This document shows positions 1 to 5,745 of a DNA stretch of 5,779 bases, one piece after another. The position numbers and the translations under genes are program-made. The DNA lies in assembly GCA_000416005.1 (NCBI GenBank), contig KE356563.1, positions 171,527 to 177,305 of the forward strand, written 5' to 3'. Source of the DNA: Haloquadratum sp. J07HQX50 (GTDB lineage: Archaea > Halobacteriota > Halobacteria > Halobacteriales > Haloferacaceae). The notes beneath the pieces are model-generated. The model searched no databases, was not told where the DNA came from, and saw only the letters and a list, made by a program, of their open reading frames with translations. The stretch's first letter is position 1. The number at the start of each line of letters is the position of its first letter.

Positions 1-87
1 AGAGACTTCAACGAGATGCGGTTCCGTGGTGAGGTTCCGGTATGGATCGGATTGTGCTTCAACTCGCAGAGCCCTCACGTTTCTTGA
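1..87 (+). CDS. possible 3' end of a gene cut by the window edge
   Basis: The first frame is open from base 1 to a TGA at 85-87 and gives 28 residues, beginning RDFNEMRFRGEVPVWIGLCF. Early codons look like haloarchaeal coding sequence (GAC, TTC, AAC, GAG, CGG), which is why it is listed. I do not recognise the family, and 28 residues are too few to name a product. Another 73-residue frame over the same DNA (42-263) is rich in Arg and Ser and looks like noise. It could equally be non-coding; the sequence left of the window would decide. Confidence 0.3.
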   Translation, partial: RDFNEMRFRGEVPVWIGLCFNSQSPHVS

Positions 88-580
88 CGAGACGACGAAC
101 TAGTCGGAGAGCCAGTGTCGGCACTGACGACGAAAGAACATTGATGATGCTGTTTATCAAAGAAGTGAAATTGGAGAAAGCGAGAAAATGGACGAGCCTC
201 CGTCATTGGATACTAACGATTGTAATCCAAATCGACTCAAGTCGTCAGTACAACTCGCTCTGATGGAGCACACGGACGCGAAGACCAGCTCTAAAACCTG
301 TCCATCGGCGATTCGGAGAGCCATACTCAGGGTGAGAGTGACTCAAACAACCAAGTATGGTCACTTCGCACACTGATTTCCCTTCTGATTTGAGTCGACC
401 ACCATCGAACAAAATCAACCTGTACCTGAGACACTCTCATCTCAGAATCAATCGCCTCTTCAGTGAGTGAAAGCCGTTTCTCTTTATATCCGACTCTCGC
501 TTTGGATATCATCTATCATACACATTATTCCCCCCGCACAGGCTTCTCAACGTCTTCAGGTGCTCATTCAATCCAATAAA
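88..580. other. gene-poor intergenic stretch
   Basis: About 490 bases without a convincing gene. The longest candidate, 188-376 (+), would give a 62-residue protein starting MDEPPSLDTNDCNPNR, but it has mixed codon use, no ribosome binding site and no family resemblance. The minus-strand frame at 327-512 shows the same lack of support. AT-rich tracts with TTTATAT (around 483-488) and a C-rich run near 531 precede the repeat at 582. No RNA gene, CRISPR or origin-type repeat is visible. Confidence 0.5.
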
Positions 581-581
581 T

Positions 582-650
582 GGCTCTGTTGAAATCCTTC
601 AGATCTAGACAAATGGCGTGATGAATACAGCGCGCGAATCGGTCACGACG
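582..650 (+). repeat. IS6-like element end relic, copy A
   Basis: Begins with GGCTCTGTTGAAATCC (582-597), which resembles the terminal inverted repeats of IS6-family elements. After a 20-base spacer comes GTGATGAATA (618-627), then CAGCGCGCG, on to 650. The 618-650 part matches copy C (1226-1258) at 28 of 33 positions, and the first 13 bases after the leading G (583-595) recur exactly at 2780-2792. No transposase gene adjoins it, so it is a solo end, a MITE-like relic or the edge of a former insertion. The family assignment rests on recall of terminal repeats, not on a search. Confidence 0.5.
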
Positions 651-659
651 AGATGTCTG

Positions 660-668
660 GATATATAT
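660..668 (+). promoter_or_regulatory. TATA box of the phosphatase gene
   Basis: The run ATATATATC just after GG at 658-659 is a good archaeal TATA element. Transcription would start about 25 bases downstream, near 690, only a few bases before the ATG at 698. That predicts a leaderless or nearly leaderless transcript, which is common in haloarchaea and agrees with the absence of a Shine-Dalgarno sequence. The longer reading frame starting at 653 would begin upstream of this TATA box, so it is disfavoured. Confidence 0.5.
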
Positions 669-697
669 CCCATCTCCCCATATGTCAGATAGTTCGT

Positions 698-1150
698 ATG
701 TCCGAGCCCACCATTCGCCCCATCGGGCACGTCGAAGATACCCCTGTCATCCGACGGGTCGGGAAACGGAACCTGTACTTGGGGAACGAGCACGCGGCTG
801 ATCCCGGGCAGCATGACCAGTCGTTCCGATACGTGCTTTCACTCTCGACGAACGATCACCCACTGACGACACATCACCATCCCCTCAACGACGGCTCAGG
901 TAACGACTGGACGGAGTTCGAAGCGGCGGTTGAGACTGCACGAAGGCTCTCCCGACGGGACTGTCCAGTGCTGATTCACTGCAAAGCGGGCATCTCTCGG
1001 AGCAGTACCGTTATCGCGACGGCGCTTGCTGCCGAGGAATCCCGGCCACTCCACGATGCCCTCTCAGCCGTCTTACAGGCACGGCCAAGCGCAACGCCGA
1101 ATCCTGCGCTCCACGAATTGGCAGTCATATATCTGGCAGCTCGGATGTGA
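698..1150 (+). CDS. dual-specificity protein phosphatase (cysteine-based)
   Basis: A 150-residue cytosolic phosphatase of the dual-specificity/tyrosine family, which removes phosphate from Tyr and Ser/Thr residues through a cysteinyl-phosphate intermediate. The signature HCKAGISRS at residues 94-102 supplies the nucleophile Cys95 and phosphate-binding Arg101. Asp65 in the preceding PLNDG loop sits 30 residues upstream, where the general acid is expected. The C-terminal ARPSATPNPAL matches the Arg...Pro-Asn-Pro stretch that follows the P-loop in such enzymes. The length is that of a minimal single-domain enzyme with no signal peptide or membrane segment. The ATG at 698 is preferred over the in-frame ATG at 653 because a TATA box lies between them and the first 15 residues look non-native. 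No kinase gene is nearby, so the substrate is unknown. The IS-end-like copy A lies about 50 bases upstream. Confidence 0.9.
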   Translation: MSEPTIRPIGHVEDTPVIRRVGKRNLYLGNEHAADPGQHDQSFRYVLSLSTNDHPLTTHHHPLNDGSGNDWTEFEAAVETARRLSRRDCPVLIHCKAGISRSSTVIATALAAEESRPLHDALSAVLQARPSATPNPALHELAVIYLAARM

Positions 1151-1198
1151 CCGCCAGCTGCTGTATACATCATCTATATGTTGTAGTCGCTCGAATCT

Positions 1199-1258
1199 TC
1201 TGTCTCAAATCCGTCACAGTGGCGAGTGATGAATAGAGCGCGCGTATCGATCATAACG
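1199..1258 (+). repeat. IS6-like element end relic, copy C
   Basis: TCTGTCTCAAATCC (1199-1212) is a decayed version of the TCTGTTGAAATCC terminus of copy A. It is followed by GTGATGAATA at 1226 and GAGCGCGCG, continuing to 1258 with 28 of 33 bases identical to copy A. The GGC before the terminus is lost and the spacer is shorter. It lies between the phosphatase and the small membrane protein. It also provides an ATG (1226) that artificially extends the downstream reading frame with the peptide MMNRARVS. Confidence 0.5.
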
Positions 1259-1339
1259 CCGAAACTGCTGGCGGAAAATCATTCACTGGGCTCCTTGGAT
1301 AGGAAAAATGCTAAGACTCTGACTCGATTGACGCAACAT

Positions 1340-1555
1340 ATGCCCTCCATCGTAGACAAACTGAACGATTTTCGGGGAACACGCCCAGCACAGGCTATCT
1401 CCGCCGCGATGTTTCTTGCATTAGGCTTGTACAATCTGTTCTACAAGCCTGGGATACTCGCGCTCATTTTCGGTGTCTTGTTTTCTGTTGCCGGAGTACT
1501 CGCAGTCTACAAGTTGATCGTCGGGGAGAGCATCGTGCAGTCAATTTCGTCTTGA
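1340..1555 (+). CDS. small two-helix membrane protein, unknown function
   Basis: A 71-residue protein beginning MPSIVDKLNDFRG. A short polar, amphipathic N-terminus is followed by two hydrophobic segments, about residues 19-34 (ISAAMFLALGLYNLFY) and 37-57 (ILALIFGVLFSVAGVLAVYKL), joined by a tight KPG turn. A short tail ends VQSISS. This is a helical hairpin in the cytoplasmic membrane. I do not recognise a named family. The frame is open upstream to 1226, but that part translates repeat copy C and has atypical codons, so the ATG at 1340 is chosen. No Shine-Dalgarno sequence or clear TATA box is seen just upstream. It follows the phosphatase on the same strand, but a 190-base gap containing the repeat argues against a tight operon. 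Role unknown. Confidence 0.6.
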   Translation: MPSIVDKLNDFRGTRPAQAISAAMFLALGLYNLFYKPGILALIFGVLFSVAGVLAVYKLIVGESIVQSISS

Positions 1556-1693
1556 AGCTCCCTCCATCGGATCCGATTCCCGAGAAGCATGCGCGCCACA
1601 CAGTACATCCGCACACCTATTTCACGGCTGTTTCGTCGCTGGCTGGGCGGAACAAACGATGATCAACTGTTGCATAGAACTTCTGTATCGGCC

Positions 1694-1719
1694 ACTCAGC
1701 TACCTATCAACAGCTGAGT
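1694..1719. repeat. inverted repeat, 8-bp perfect arms
   Basis: ACTCAGCT (1694-1701) and AGCTGAGT (1712-1719) are perfect reverse complements separated by 10 bases. As RNA it would form a hairpin downstream of the membrane-protein gene; as DNA it could bind a protein. No U-run follows, so a terminator role is not shown. Confidence 0.45.
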
Positions 1720-1735
1720 CGAATGATTCGTCAAA

Positions 1736-1753
1736 TGATGAATAGAGCGCGCG
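1736..1753 (+). repeat. IS6-like element end relic, copy D (core only)
   Basis: TGATGAATAGAGCGCGCG is identical to bases 1227-1244 of copy C over all 18 positions and differs from copy A by one base. The flanks have diverged: no GGCTCTGTTGAAATCC terminus is recognisable upstream, and similarity fades after 1753. Exact identity of the core with diverged flanks suggests either selection on the core or a partial duplication. Confidence 0.5.
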
Positions 1754-1802
1754 TGTCTTGCACAATCAGATTGGAGATATCGATTCGGTCGATACAGGCG
1801 AA

Positions 1803-1819
1803 CGCTGTGTCACACAGCG
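1803..1819. repeat. near-perfect palindrome downstream of the HD gene
   Basis: CGCTGTGT and ACACAGCG are perfect 8-bp arms around a single C at 1811. As RNA this can fold as a 6-bp stem with a 5-base loop, starting about 30 bases after the HD-gene stop on the minus strand, so it may contribute to transcript ending. The right arm continues as CGCAT and partly matches the AGCGCGC core of the repeat family. Confidence 0.4.
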
Positions 1820-1846
1820 CGCATATCAAGACGGCTGCGGTATTTC

Positions 1847-2398
1847 TTATAATTGATTCAGTAACGACCTGGTCCGTGAAGCGAACTTGTCTCGGACCCA
1901 CTGGATGTCGTCCGACTGCAACTCGTACATCCGGTCCGGTGGGTCGCCAGCCCAGTCTCCGCCTTTGAGGAGGTAGGACACTTCGTATGCGAGGAGCCGG
2001 TCGTCGGCAGCCATGATTCGATCCCACTCATCGTCGGTTTGCGAACCACCGTCGAACGATGCCCAGACAGCGTCTAAGATATCGGATTCGATCCGCTCGA
2101 AGACATCATGTGCAGCTTTTAGCGGACGGGGGATATCACCCAGATACGCCTCACTGGCGTCGTGTAACAGTCCGAGCAGCCGAAGGCAGGCACTCGCGTC
2201 GAACAGTTCGGCACTCACGTGAAGCGAATGGTGTGCCACGCTGTAGAACTCACGACAGTGACCGCCAAACCGGCAGGTATGTGCCAATCTGGCGGCGGTA
2301 TCTTCTAACGCCACATCCGCTGGGTCTGGTGCAAACAAATCAAACCCGCCGCCGGTATAGGTTTCTACGACTCCCGTCCGCTCCCATGGGTCTGACAT
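1847..2398 (-). CDS. YfbR-like HD-domain nucleotidase/phosphohydrolase
   Basis: A 183-residue soluble metal-dependent phosphohydrolase of the HD superfamily, most like the YfbR 5'-deoxynucleotidase group and its phage-encoded relatives, which remove phosphate from nucleoside monophosphates. The N-terminus has TYTGGGFDLFAPDP (residues 13-26), typical of the family. TCRFGGHCREFYSVAHHSLH (41-60) provides Arg43 and metal ligand His57. LLHDASEAYLGDIPRPLK (77-94) carries the His79-Asp80 pair and Glu83, matching the YfbR stretch HDASEVLTGDLPTPVK. AADDRLLAYE (130-139) supplies the last Asp (132 or 133). All expected metal-binding and catalytic residues are present. The ATG at 2398 is chosen because similarity begins there; the frame is open to an ATG at 2542, but the extra 48 residues look non-native. 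The gene is monocistronic, converges with the membrane-protein gene, and has a palindrome-rich control region upstream. The exact substrate cannot be read from sequence. Confidence 0.88.
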   Translation of the reverse strand: MSDPWERTGVVETYTGGGFDLFAPDPADVALEDTAARLAHTCRFGGHCREFYSVAHHSLHVSAELFDASACLRLLGLLHDASEAYLGDIPRPLKAAHDVFERIESDILDAVWASFDGGSQTDDEWDRIMAADDRLLAYEVSYLLKGGDWAGDPPDRMYELQSDDIQWVRDKFASRTRSLLNQL

Positions 2399-2548
2399 AC
2401 AACAACGAGGTTGATTGGCGAGGGACGAATGGATTTTGTTGGCAAAGTTGGGACGAACGTGGCTGGTCTCTACGTAGATCTTTCGAACGGCTGATTCAGT
2501 ACAGAGCCCGGGAAATAACTGATAGTCCCTTGCTGGACTCATCCTCTA

Positions 2549-2601
2549 TATTCATCACTCCGAACACTCCCATATCACACTTCAGACAGTTGTTTCACCA
2601 G
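2549..2601 (-). repeat. IS6-like element end relic, copy E (inverted)
   Basis: On the plus strand TATTCATCAC (2549-2558) is the exact complement of the GTGATGAATA in copies A and C. After a spacer comes TGTTTCACCAGA (2591-2602), similar to GATTTCAACAGA, the complement of the copy A terminus. It therefore faces copy A, giving inverted flanks around 582-2603. The AGCGCGCG part is replaced by AGAGGATG. The TATTCATCAC match is firm; the terminus match is weak, and that stretch also belongs to a separate palindrome. Confidence 0.35.
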
Positions 2602-2610
2602 ATGAAACAA
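2590..2610. promoter_or_regulatory. operator-like palindrome upstream of the HD gene
   Basis: TTGTTTCA (2590-2597) and TGAAACAA (2603-2610) are perfect 8-bp arms with a 5-base spacer, the geometry of a homodimeric helix-turn-helix repressor site. With the minus-strand TATA-like sequence at 2622-2627, transcription would start near 2600, inside the palindrome, which is a classic repressor position. The regulator is not encoded in the window as far as I can see. Confidence 0.45.
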
Positions 2611-2621
2611 GAGCCTTGAGC

Positions 2622-2627
2622 ATATAA
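2622..2627 (-). promoter_or_regulatory. candidate TATA box for the HD gene
   Basis: Read on the minus strand, GGTTGGTTATATGC contains TTATAT at 2627-2622, a plausible archaeal TATA element with a purine-rich upstream context. Start of transcription near 2600 would leave an untranslated leader of about 200 bases before the ATG at 2398. A closer promoter was sought, but nothing TATA-like stands out between 2400 and 2450. Confidence 0.35.
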
Positions 2628-2700
2628 CCAACCGAAGTATGAATTTTCACATTCTGCGTGAAAGTATGATAGAACCAACCTCTTTTTAACCAACAGAAGG
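2626..2700. repeat. cluster of AACCAAC and AAGTATGA repeats
   Basis: AACCAAC occurs at 2626-2632, 2673-2679 and 2688-2694. AAGTATGA occurs at 2635-2642 and 2662-2669. TTTCAC (2645-2650) and GTGAAA (2658-2663) form an inverted pair. CAACCT (2676-2681) pairs with AGGTTG (2698-2703). This density of short repeats in an AT-rich tract between two gene regions looks like protein-binding control DNA. The factor is unknown. Confidence 0.35.
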
Positions 2701-2778
2701 TTGCTTGTGAGAGAGAGTCTCTTTATGTACAGTATCGTGATTTCAGCGACCAATGATATTGGTAGAATAAGCATTCAT

Positions 2779-2833
2779 AGCTCTGTTGAAATTCTCAGTC
2801 GGTGATAGGTACGTGAGGCCGTGCCGAATACAG
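2779..2833 (+). repeat. IS6-like element end relic, copy B
   Basis: GCTCTGTTGAAAT (2780-2792) is identical to 583-595 in copy A. After a longer spacer, GAATACAG (2826-2833) matches 623-630 of copy A; the two parts are 46 bases apart here and 40 in copy A. The GTGAT before it is replaced by GTGCC and the GCGCGCG after it is lost. It lies in direct orientation to copy A. No transposase reading frame adjoins. Confidence 0.45.
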
Positions 2834-2937
2834 AGCTTGCACCTCACATGGAACAGAAAAAGATAGATTGAATCTGCCAACAACATGTAGTTATTCATCG
2901 AAAATGAGGAATATTCTCACTGTGTCATGATTAATAC

Positions 2938-3318
2938 TTGTCCGTGCATCATCAACGTCGTAAGCCGCTCGTATCGCTGGGAATCGGAATGATCACTACA
3001 CTAGCGGGGTGCATGGGCGACAGCAACATGGGCGACGCAAAGCTTGTTGCTGACGACGGTGAGGATGGTGACAGTTTCGCCGGTGCATTTGATATCTTGG
3101 AAAAGGTGGGCACTGTAATCATTGCAGCTCATGATGATGATCCAAATGGTTAGGACGCGGGGTCAGCGTACGTGTTCAGCCGATCAGACGGAAGCTGGCT
3201 GCAAGAAACCAAACTCGCGGCTGAGGGTGGTGGTGATTTTGCTCTGCGACTGGGAGTGCTGGGGGACGGCAGTACCGCTGTCATCGTCGAGTCGTGTCAT
3301 AGGGTAATCACATGGTAG
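2938..3318 (+). pseudogene. decayed FG-GAP-repeat lipoprotein
   Basis: Starts at TTG 2938 (or GTG 2944; an in-frame TAA lies at 2932). The N-terminus has a twin-arginine-type signal, RRKPLVSLGIGMITTLAGC, whose LAGC lipobox (Cys at residue 25) marks export and lipid anchoring. Next, KLVADDGEDGDSFAGAFDI and TVIIAAHDDDPNG match the FG-GAP/integrin-alpha-type beta-propeller repeats of haloarchaeal surface proteins. An in-frame TAG at 3151-3153 interrupts, at a point where family members usually have Glu (GAG). The same frame then continues with DAGSAYVFSRSDGSWLQETK and LGVLGDGSTAVIVES, the next repeat, before a TAG at 3316. Only about 1.5 repeats remain where functional relatives carry many, so the gene is also truncated. 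The Ca-binding-type Asp cluster and FG residues are partly degraded. Confidence 0.72.
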
Positions 3319-3530
3319 AAATCTCCAACGACAACGTCTCACTAAGTGATACCGAAAGAGAGGCCGACCTCTCTGACGCCACCCTCAGCAAAGCCGATGT
3401 TCGGGGCGCCATGATGAGTGAAGCAAAGCTGCTCAGAGTGTCCATGGAGGAGAACAACACAGGGCAGGTCACCCAGTCGTACCTCTCTGTCGTCAGAGCA
3501 GTCGTCCATAGAGAGATAACGACTGATTAA
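3312..3530 (+). pseudogene. pentapeptide-repeat protein remnant
   Basis: A 72-residue frame from ATG 3312 contains consecutive five-residue units at residues 18-47: ADLSD, ATLSK, ADVRG, AMMSE, AKLLR, VSMEE. They fit the A(D/N)LXX pattern of pentapeptide-repeat proteins, which fold as a right-handed quadrilateral beta-helix. Six units are too few for the stable helices of functional members, and the sequence after them (NNTGQVTQSYLSVVRAVVHR) has no repeat character, so I read it as a fragment of a longer gene. Its start overlaps the last codons of the lipoprotein pseudogene in another frame, and no Shine-Dalgarno sequence is present. A functional small protein cannot be excluded. The adjoining broken genes suggest a junction left by insertion or deletion. 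Confidence 0.5.
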
Positions 3531-3728
3531 CTGAAAACTAAACCCCGCACACACAGACACGGCCACAGTCACGCGCTTTATTTCAAAGTGAATTTATCAA
3601 GGACTGTGTGGGAGTCGTTCTCATCAAACACAGTGAATCAGTGGGATCTATCGGTAAATTGGTGGGTAGGCTAGTGCAAGATAAGGGCACGAATCTTGCG
3701 CAGATGTCCAGCCAGGTACGGGGTGCAA
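3531..3728. other. intergenic region between convergent genes
   Basis: 198 bases with no supported gene, lying downstream of both the pentapeptide remnant (+) and the MFS gene (-). It contains AT-rich TTTATTTCAAAG near 3579 and several ACACAG or CACAGT words, but no strong hairpin with a T-run that I would call a terminator. Confidence 0.4.
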
Positions 3729-4961
3729 TCAAGCTAGCGCCGCCGACTCGCCAGACTCGGCCATCTGCCAGACAGTGAGTCCTCCCATCACACTGAGGCT
3801 GACCGCGAACACGAACACGACGTCAATTCCAGTGGTGGCGACCAGTTCTCCGGCCACAACGGGCGCGACGAACGACCCACCCATCCCGGCCACGCTCGCG
3901 AGCGAAACCGCCATCCCGGCAGCCCGAGGGTCAACGAATTCCTGAATCGACTGGTACATGAGCCCGATCTGCAACTGGACGAACACCCCTGCGAGAACGA
4001 GTATCGCGACTAACACTGCAATCGTCGTGCTGTAGAACATCGCGACCACGAGCACGGTGGCTCCGACGAACGAAGCGGCGAAGACGGGCCGTCGTCGTTG
4101 GCCCAGCACCGCGTCCGAGAGCCATCCTCCAATTGGCCGGGCAAGAATCCCGACCGCGGGAAACAGCGCGACGAACGTTCCGCTCTCTGCCAGCGAGACG
4201 CCGAACCGACGGGTGATGTAGGTCGGCATCCACGAATTGAACACCATGTACAGCGAGTAGCCCAGAATCGTGACGACGAGGACCGCCCACACGTTCCGGT
4301 TCCGAATCACCTGTTTGAAACCGAATAGCGTCATCGGTTCCGTAGACGCGTGGAACCGCGGCACGCGCCCGACAGCGGCGTAGAAGGCGAACGACATCAT
4401 CAGCACCGCGACCCCGAAGACGGGAAATACACCCGGCCAGCCCACGATCGCGGCGACGCGTGGCGCACCCAGTTGTCCGAGCGCATATCCTGCCGGATAG
4501 CCGGAGATGATGACTGATGTCGCTGTCGCCCGCCTGGTCGGTCGAAACGTACTCGCCGCGACGCTGATACAGGTCACCCACAACACGAACATCCCGACAC
4601 CGGCGAGTAATCGCGAGGCGATCAACAGCGAGACGGTGCCCCTGCTCGCAGCGAACCAGTCACCGATGCTGCCGATGAAGAGCACGGCTGCTGCAGCCGG
4701 AACCGCCGCGCGGGTCTCGACGCGGTCGAGATAGATGCCGACTGGAATACCAATCACTGTTGCAGCGACCTGTGGCATCGAGACGAGTGCGGCCGCTGTG
4801 GATTCAGTGATACCGAGGTCGGTCATCACCAGCGGAAGGATACTGGCTGGTGTGATCAAGTATGCACCGACGAACAAAAGCAGCAGCCATCCGGCCGTGA
4901 TGGTCGTCCCACGCCACACTGAATCGTCAGCGAATGTACGGTCGTCAGTCAGTCCGTTCAC
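3729..4961 (-). CDS. MFS transporter, 12 membrane helices
   Basis: A 410-residue secondary carrier of the major facilitator superfamily in the cytoplasmic membrane. Twelve hydrophobic segments are visible as two six-helix halves (about 20-200 and 222-400) split by a polar loop near 200-222. The loop between helices 2 and 3 carries GIPVGIYLDR with Asp79-Arg80 (motif A). The matching loop in the second half is ILARPIGGWLSDAV with Asp283 and Arg289-291. Helix 5 has the Gly/Pro-rich SGYPAGYALGQLGAP. The SWMPTYI...ARPIGGWLSD pattern recalls anion carriers of the NarK/CynX type, but substrate is unassigned. The acidic N-terminus (DDRTFADD) is typical of haloarchaea. Start is GTG 4961 with GGAGG three bases upstream; a TGA at 4973-4971 rules out an earlier start. 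The length is complete and no lesion is visible. It is a single gene. Confidence 0.88.
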   Translation of the reverse strand: MNGLTDDRTFADDSVWRGTTITAGWLLLLFVGAYLITPASILPLVMTDLGITESTAAALVSMPQVAATVIGIPVGIYLDRVETRAAVPAAAAVLFIGSIGDWFAASRGTVSLLIASRLLAGVGMFVLWVTCISVAASTFRPTRRATATSVIISGYPAGYALGQLGAPRVAAIVGWPGVFPVFGVAVLMMSFAFYAAVGRVPRFHASTEPMTLFGFKQVIRNRNVWAVLVVTILGYSLYMVFNSWMPTYITRRFGVSLAESGTFVALFPAVGILARPIGGWLSDAVLGQRRRPVFAASFVGATVLVVAMFYSTTIAVLVAILVLAGVFVQLQIGLMYQSIQEFVDPRAAGMAVSLASVAGMGGSFVAPVVAGELVATTGIDVVFVFAVSLSVMGGLTVWQMAESGESAALA

Positions 4962-4964
4962 TGT

Positions 4965-4969
4965 CCTCC
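4965..4969 (-). promoter_or_regulatory. Shine-Dalgarno sequence deciding the GTG start
   Basis: On the minus strand GGAGG lies three bases before the GTG at 4961. The spacing is a little short, but together with the in-frame TGA at 4973-4971 it makes this GTG the first usable start of the transporter. Confidence 0.6.
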
Positions 4970-5092
4970 ATCAGAGACGATACGATGAGTCGCTCGATTG
5001 TTTCAGTATCTCTGTTTCGTTTGTCGACGGGGTTTCTCTGTTCCATACAAACGAATAGACGACCTGTGATCGGATTGTTCTGTAGCTTATGC

Positions 5093-5108
5093 GTATAACC
5101 TCTTTATA
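5093..5108 (-). promoter_or_regulatory. TATA-box region of the MFS gene
   Basis: On the minus strand, GGTATAAAGAGGTTATACGC holds two TATA-like elements, TATAAA (5108-5103) and TTATAC (5098-5093). Either gives a transcript start around 5065-5080 and a leader of roughly 105-120 bases, consistent with the Shine-Dalgarno-led start. Read on the plus strand, TTTATA (5103-5108) could also drive the weak frame at 5118 or 5194, so the region may be bidirectional. Confidence 0.4.
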
Positions 5109-5127
5109 CCGTAGTGGATGATTTCGT

Positions 5128-5168
5128 TATTCATCACCGCCTTGCCCACGTCGCTCAAGGCAAACAGT
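5128..5168 (-). repeat. IS6-like element end relic, copy G (inverted)
   Basis: TATTCATCAC (5128-5137) is the exact complement of GTGATGAATA. As in the complement of copy A, it is followed after 19 bases by AAGG (18 in copy A) and then by an AACAG-like word (CAAACAG). The rest has diverged. Same orientation as copy E. The call rests on the 10-base word and the spacing, so it is tentative. Confidence 0.3.
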
Positions 5169-5193
5169 CAGGACGCCACGGGTCAATATAAGG

Positions 5194-5505
<312 letters not shown>

Positions 5506-5643
5506 CGATTGATGAGGCGGTCTCAGCACTGGATTAATGAGAGTTAGGACGTTTCGTGTGTGTTTAGTGACAGTCTGAACCGACACCACTCAAATTTCAG
5601 ATGTATTCATCGACAGCGAGAGACGTAAGCGCCGCGAGAGTTG

Positions 5644-5745
5644 TCAGTGCGTCAGGTCGGCAAGTATCGTCTCCTTAGTGACGTTCTCGCCGCCGCCGGT
5701 CTCGATATGATCACGCAACGTCCGGCACTCTCTGAATAAACACAC
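5644..5745 (-). CDS. short coding-like frame, possible gene remnant
   Basis: On the minus strand, GTG 5745 opens 33 codons reading VCLFRECRTLRDHIETGGGE and then NVTKETILADLTH, ending at TGA 5646-5644. Codons are strongly haloarchaeal (GAC, GAG, ACC, GGC, AAC, GTC, CTG, ACG) and the composition is acidic and helix-like, unlike the surrounding DNA. An in-frame TAA at 5766-5764 caps the frame. I do not recognise a family. It may be a small protein or, more likely, the 3' remnant of a gene whose 5' part was disrupted; the sequence to the right of the window would help. Confidence 0.33.
   Translation of the reverse strand: MCLFRECRTLRDHIETGGGENVTKETILADLTH

Larger units (their letters stand above)
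1556..1846. other. structured intergenic region between convergent genes
   Basis: No gene is supported in these 291 bases, which separate the convergent membrane-protein and HD-hydrolase genes. The stretch is rich in inverted repeats (1694-1719, 1778-1794, 1803-1819) and contains repeat copy D at 1736. The reading frame at 1723-1968 starts inside the repeat and is a by-product of it. No T-rich tract follows any of the hairpins, so clear terminators cannot be assigned. Confidence 0.5.

Noticed and set aside
42..263. 73-residue frame near the left edge
   Set aside because: Arg/Ser-rich with irregular codon use and no start signals; it overlaps the more codon-like frame ending at 87.
582..1753. 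Repeat copies as a CRISPR array
   Set aside because: Copies are hundreds of bases apart with genes between them, they vary in length, and there are no uniform spacers.
2399..2542. 48-residue N-terminal extension of the HD protein
   Set aside because: Family similarity begins at the Met encoded at 2398, and the extension has atypical composition for a haloarchaeal protein.
2059..2619. 186-residue plus-strand frame opposite the HD gene
   Set aside because: It is the antisense shadow of a gene with complete HD catalytic motifs; its sequence is Arg-rich and unrecognisable.
2892..2899. GATGAATA at 2892 and at 5604 as full element ends
   Set aside because: Only the 8-mer matches; no terminus-like sequence follows at the expected spacing, so they are listed only as word occurrences.
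3151..3153. TAG read as pyrrolysine
   Set aside because: Haloarchaea are not known to use pyrrolysine, the repeats are otherwise decayed, and a single GAG-to-TAG change is simpler.
3931..4581. 216-residue minus-strand frame inside the MFS gene
   Set aside because: It overlaps the transporter in another frame, is Arg-rich and without family features, which is typical of a shadow in GC-rich coding DNA.
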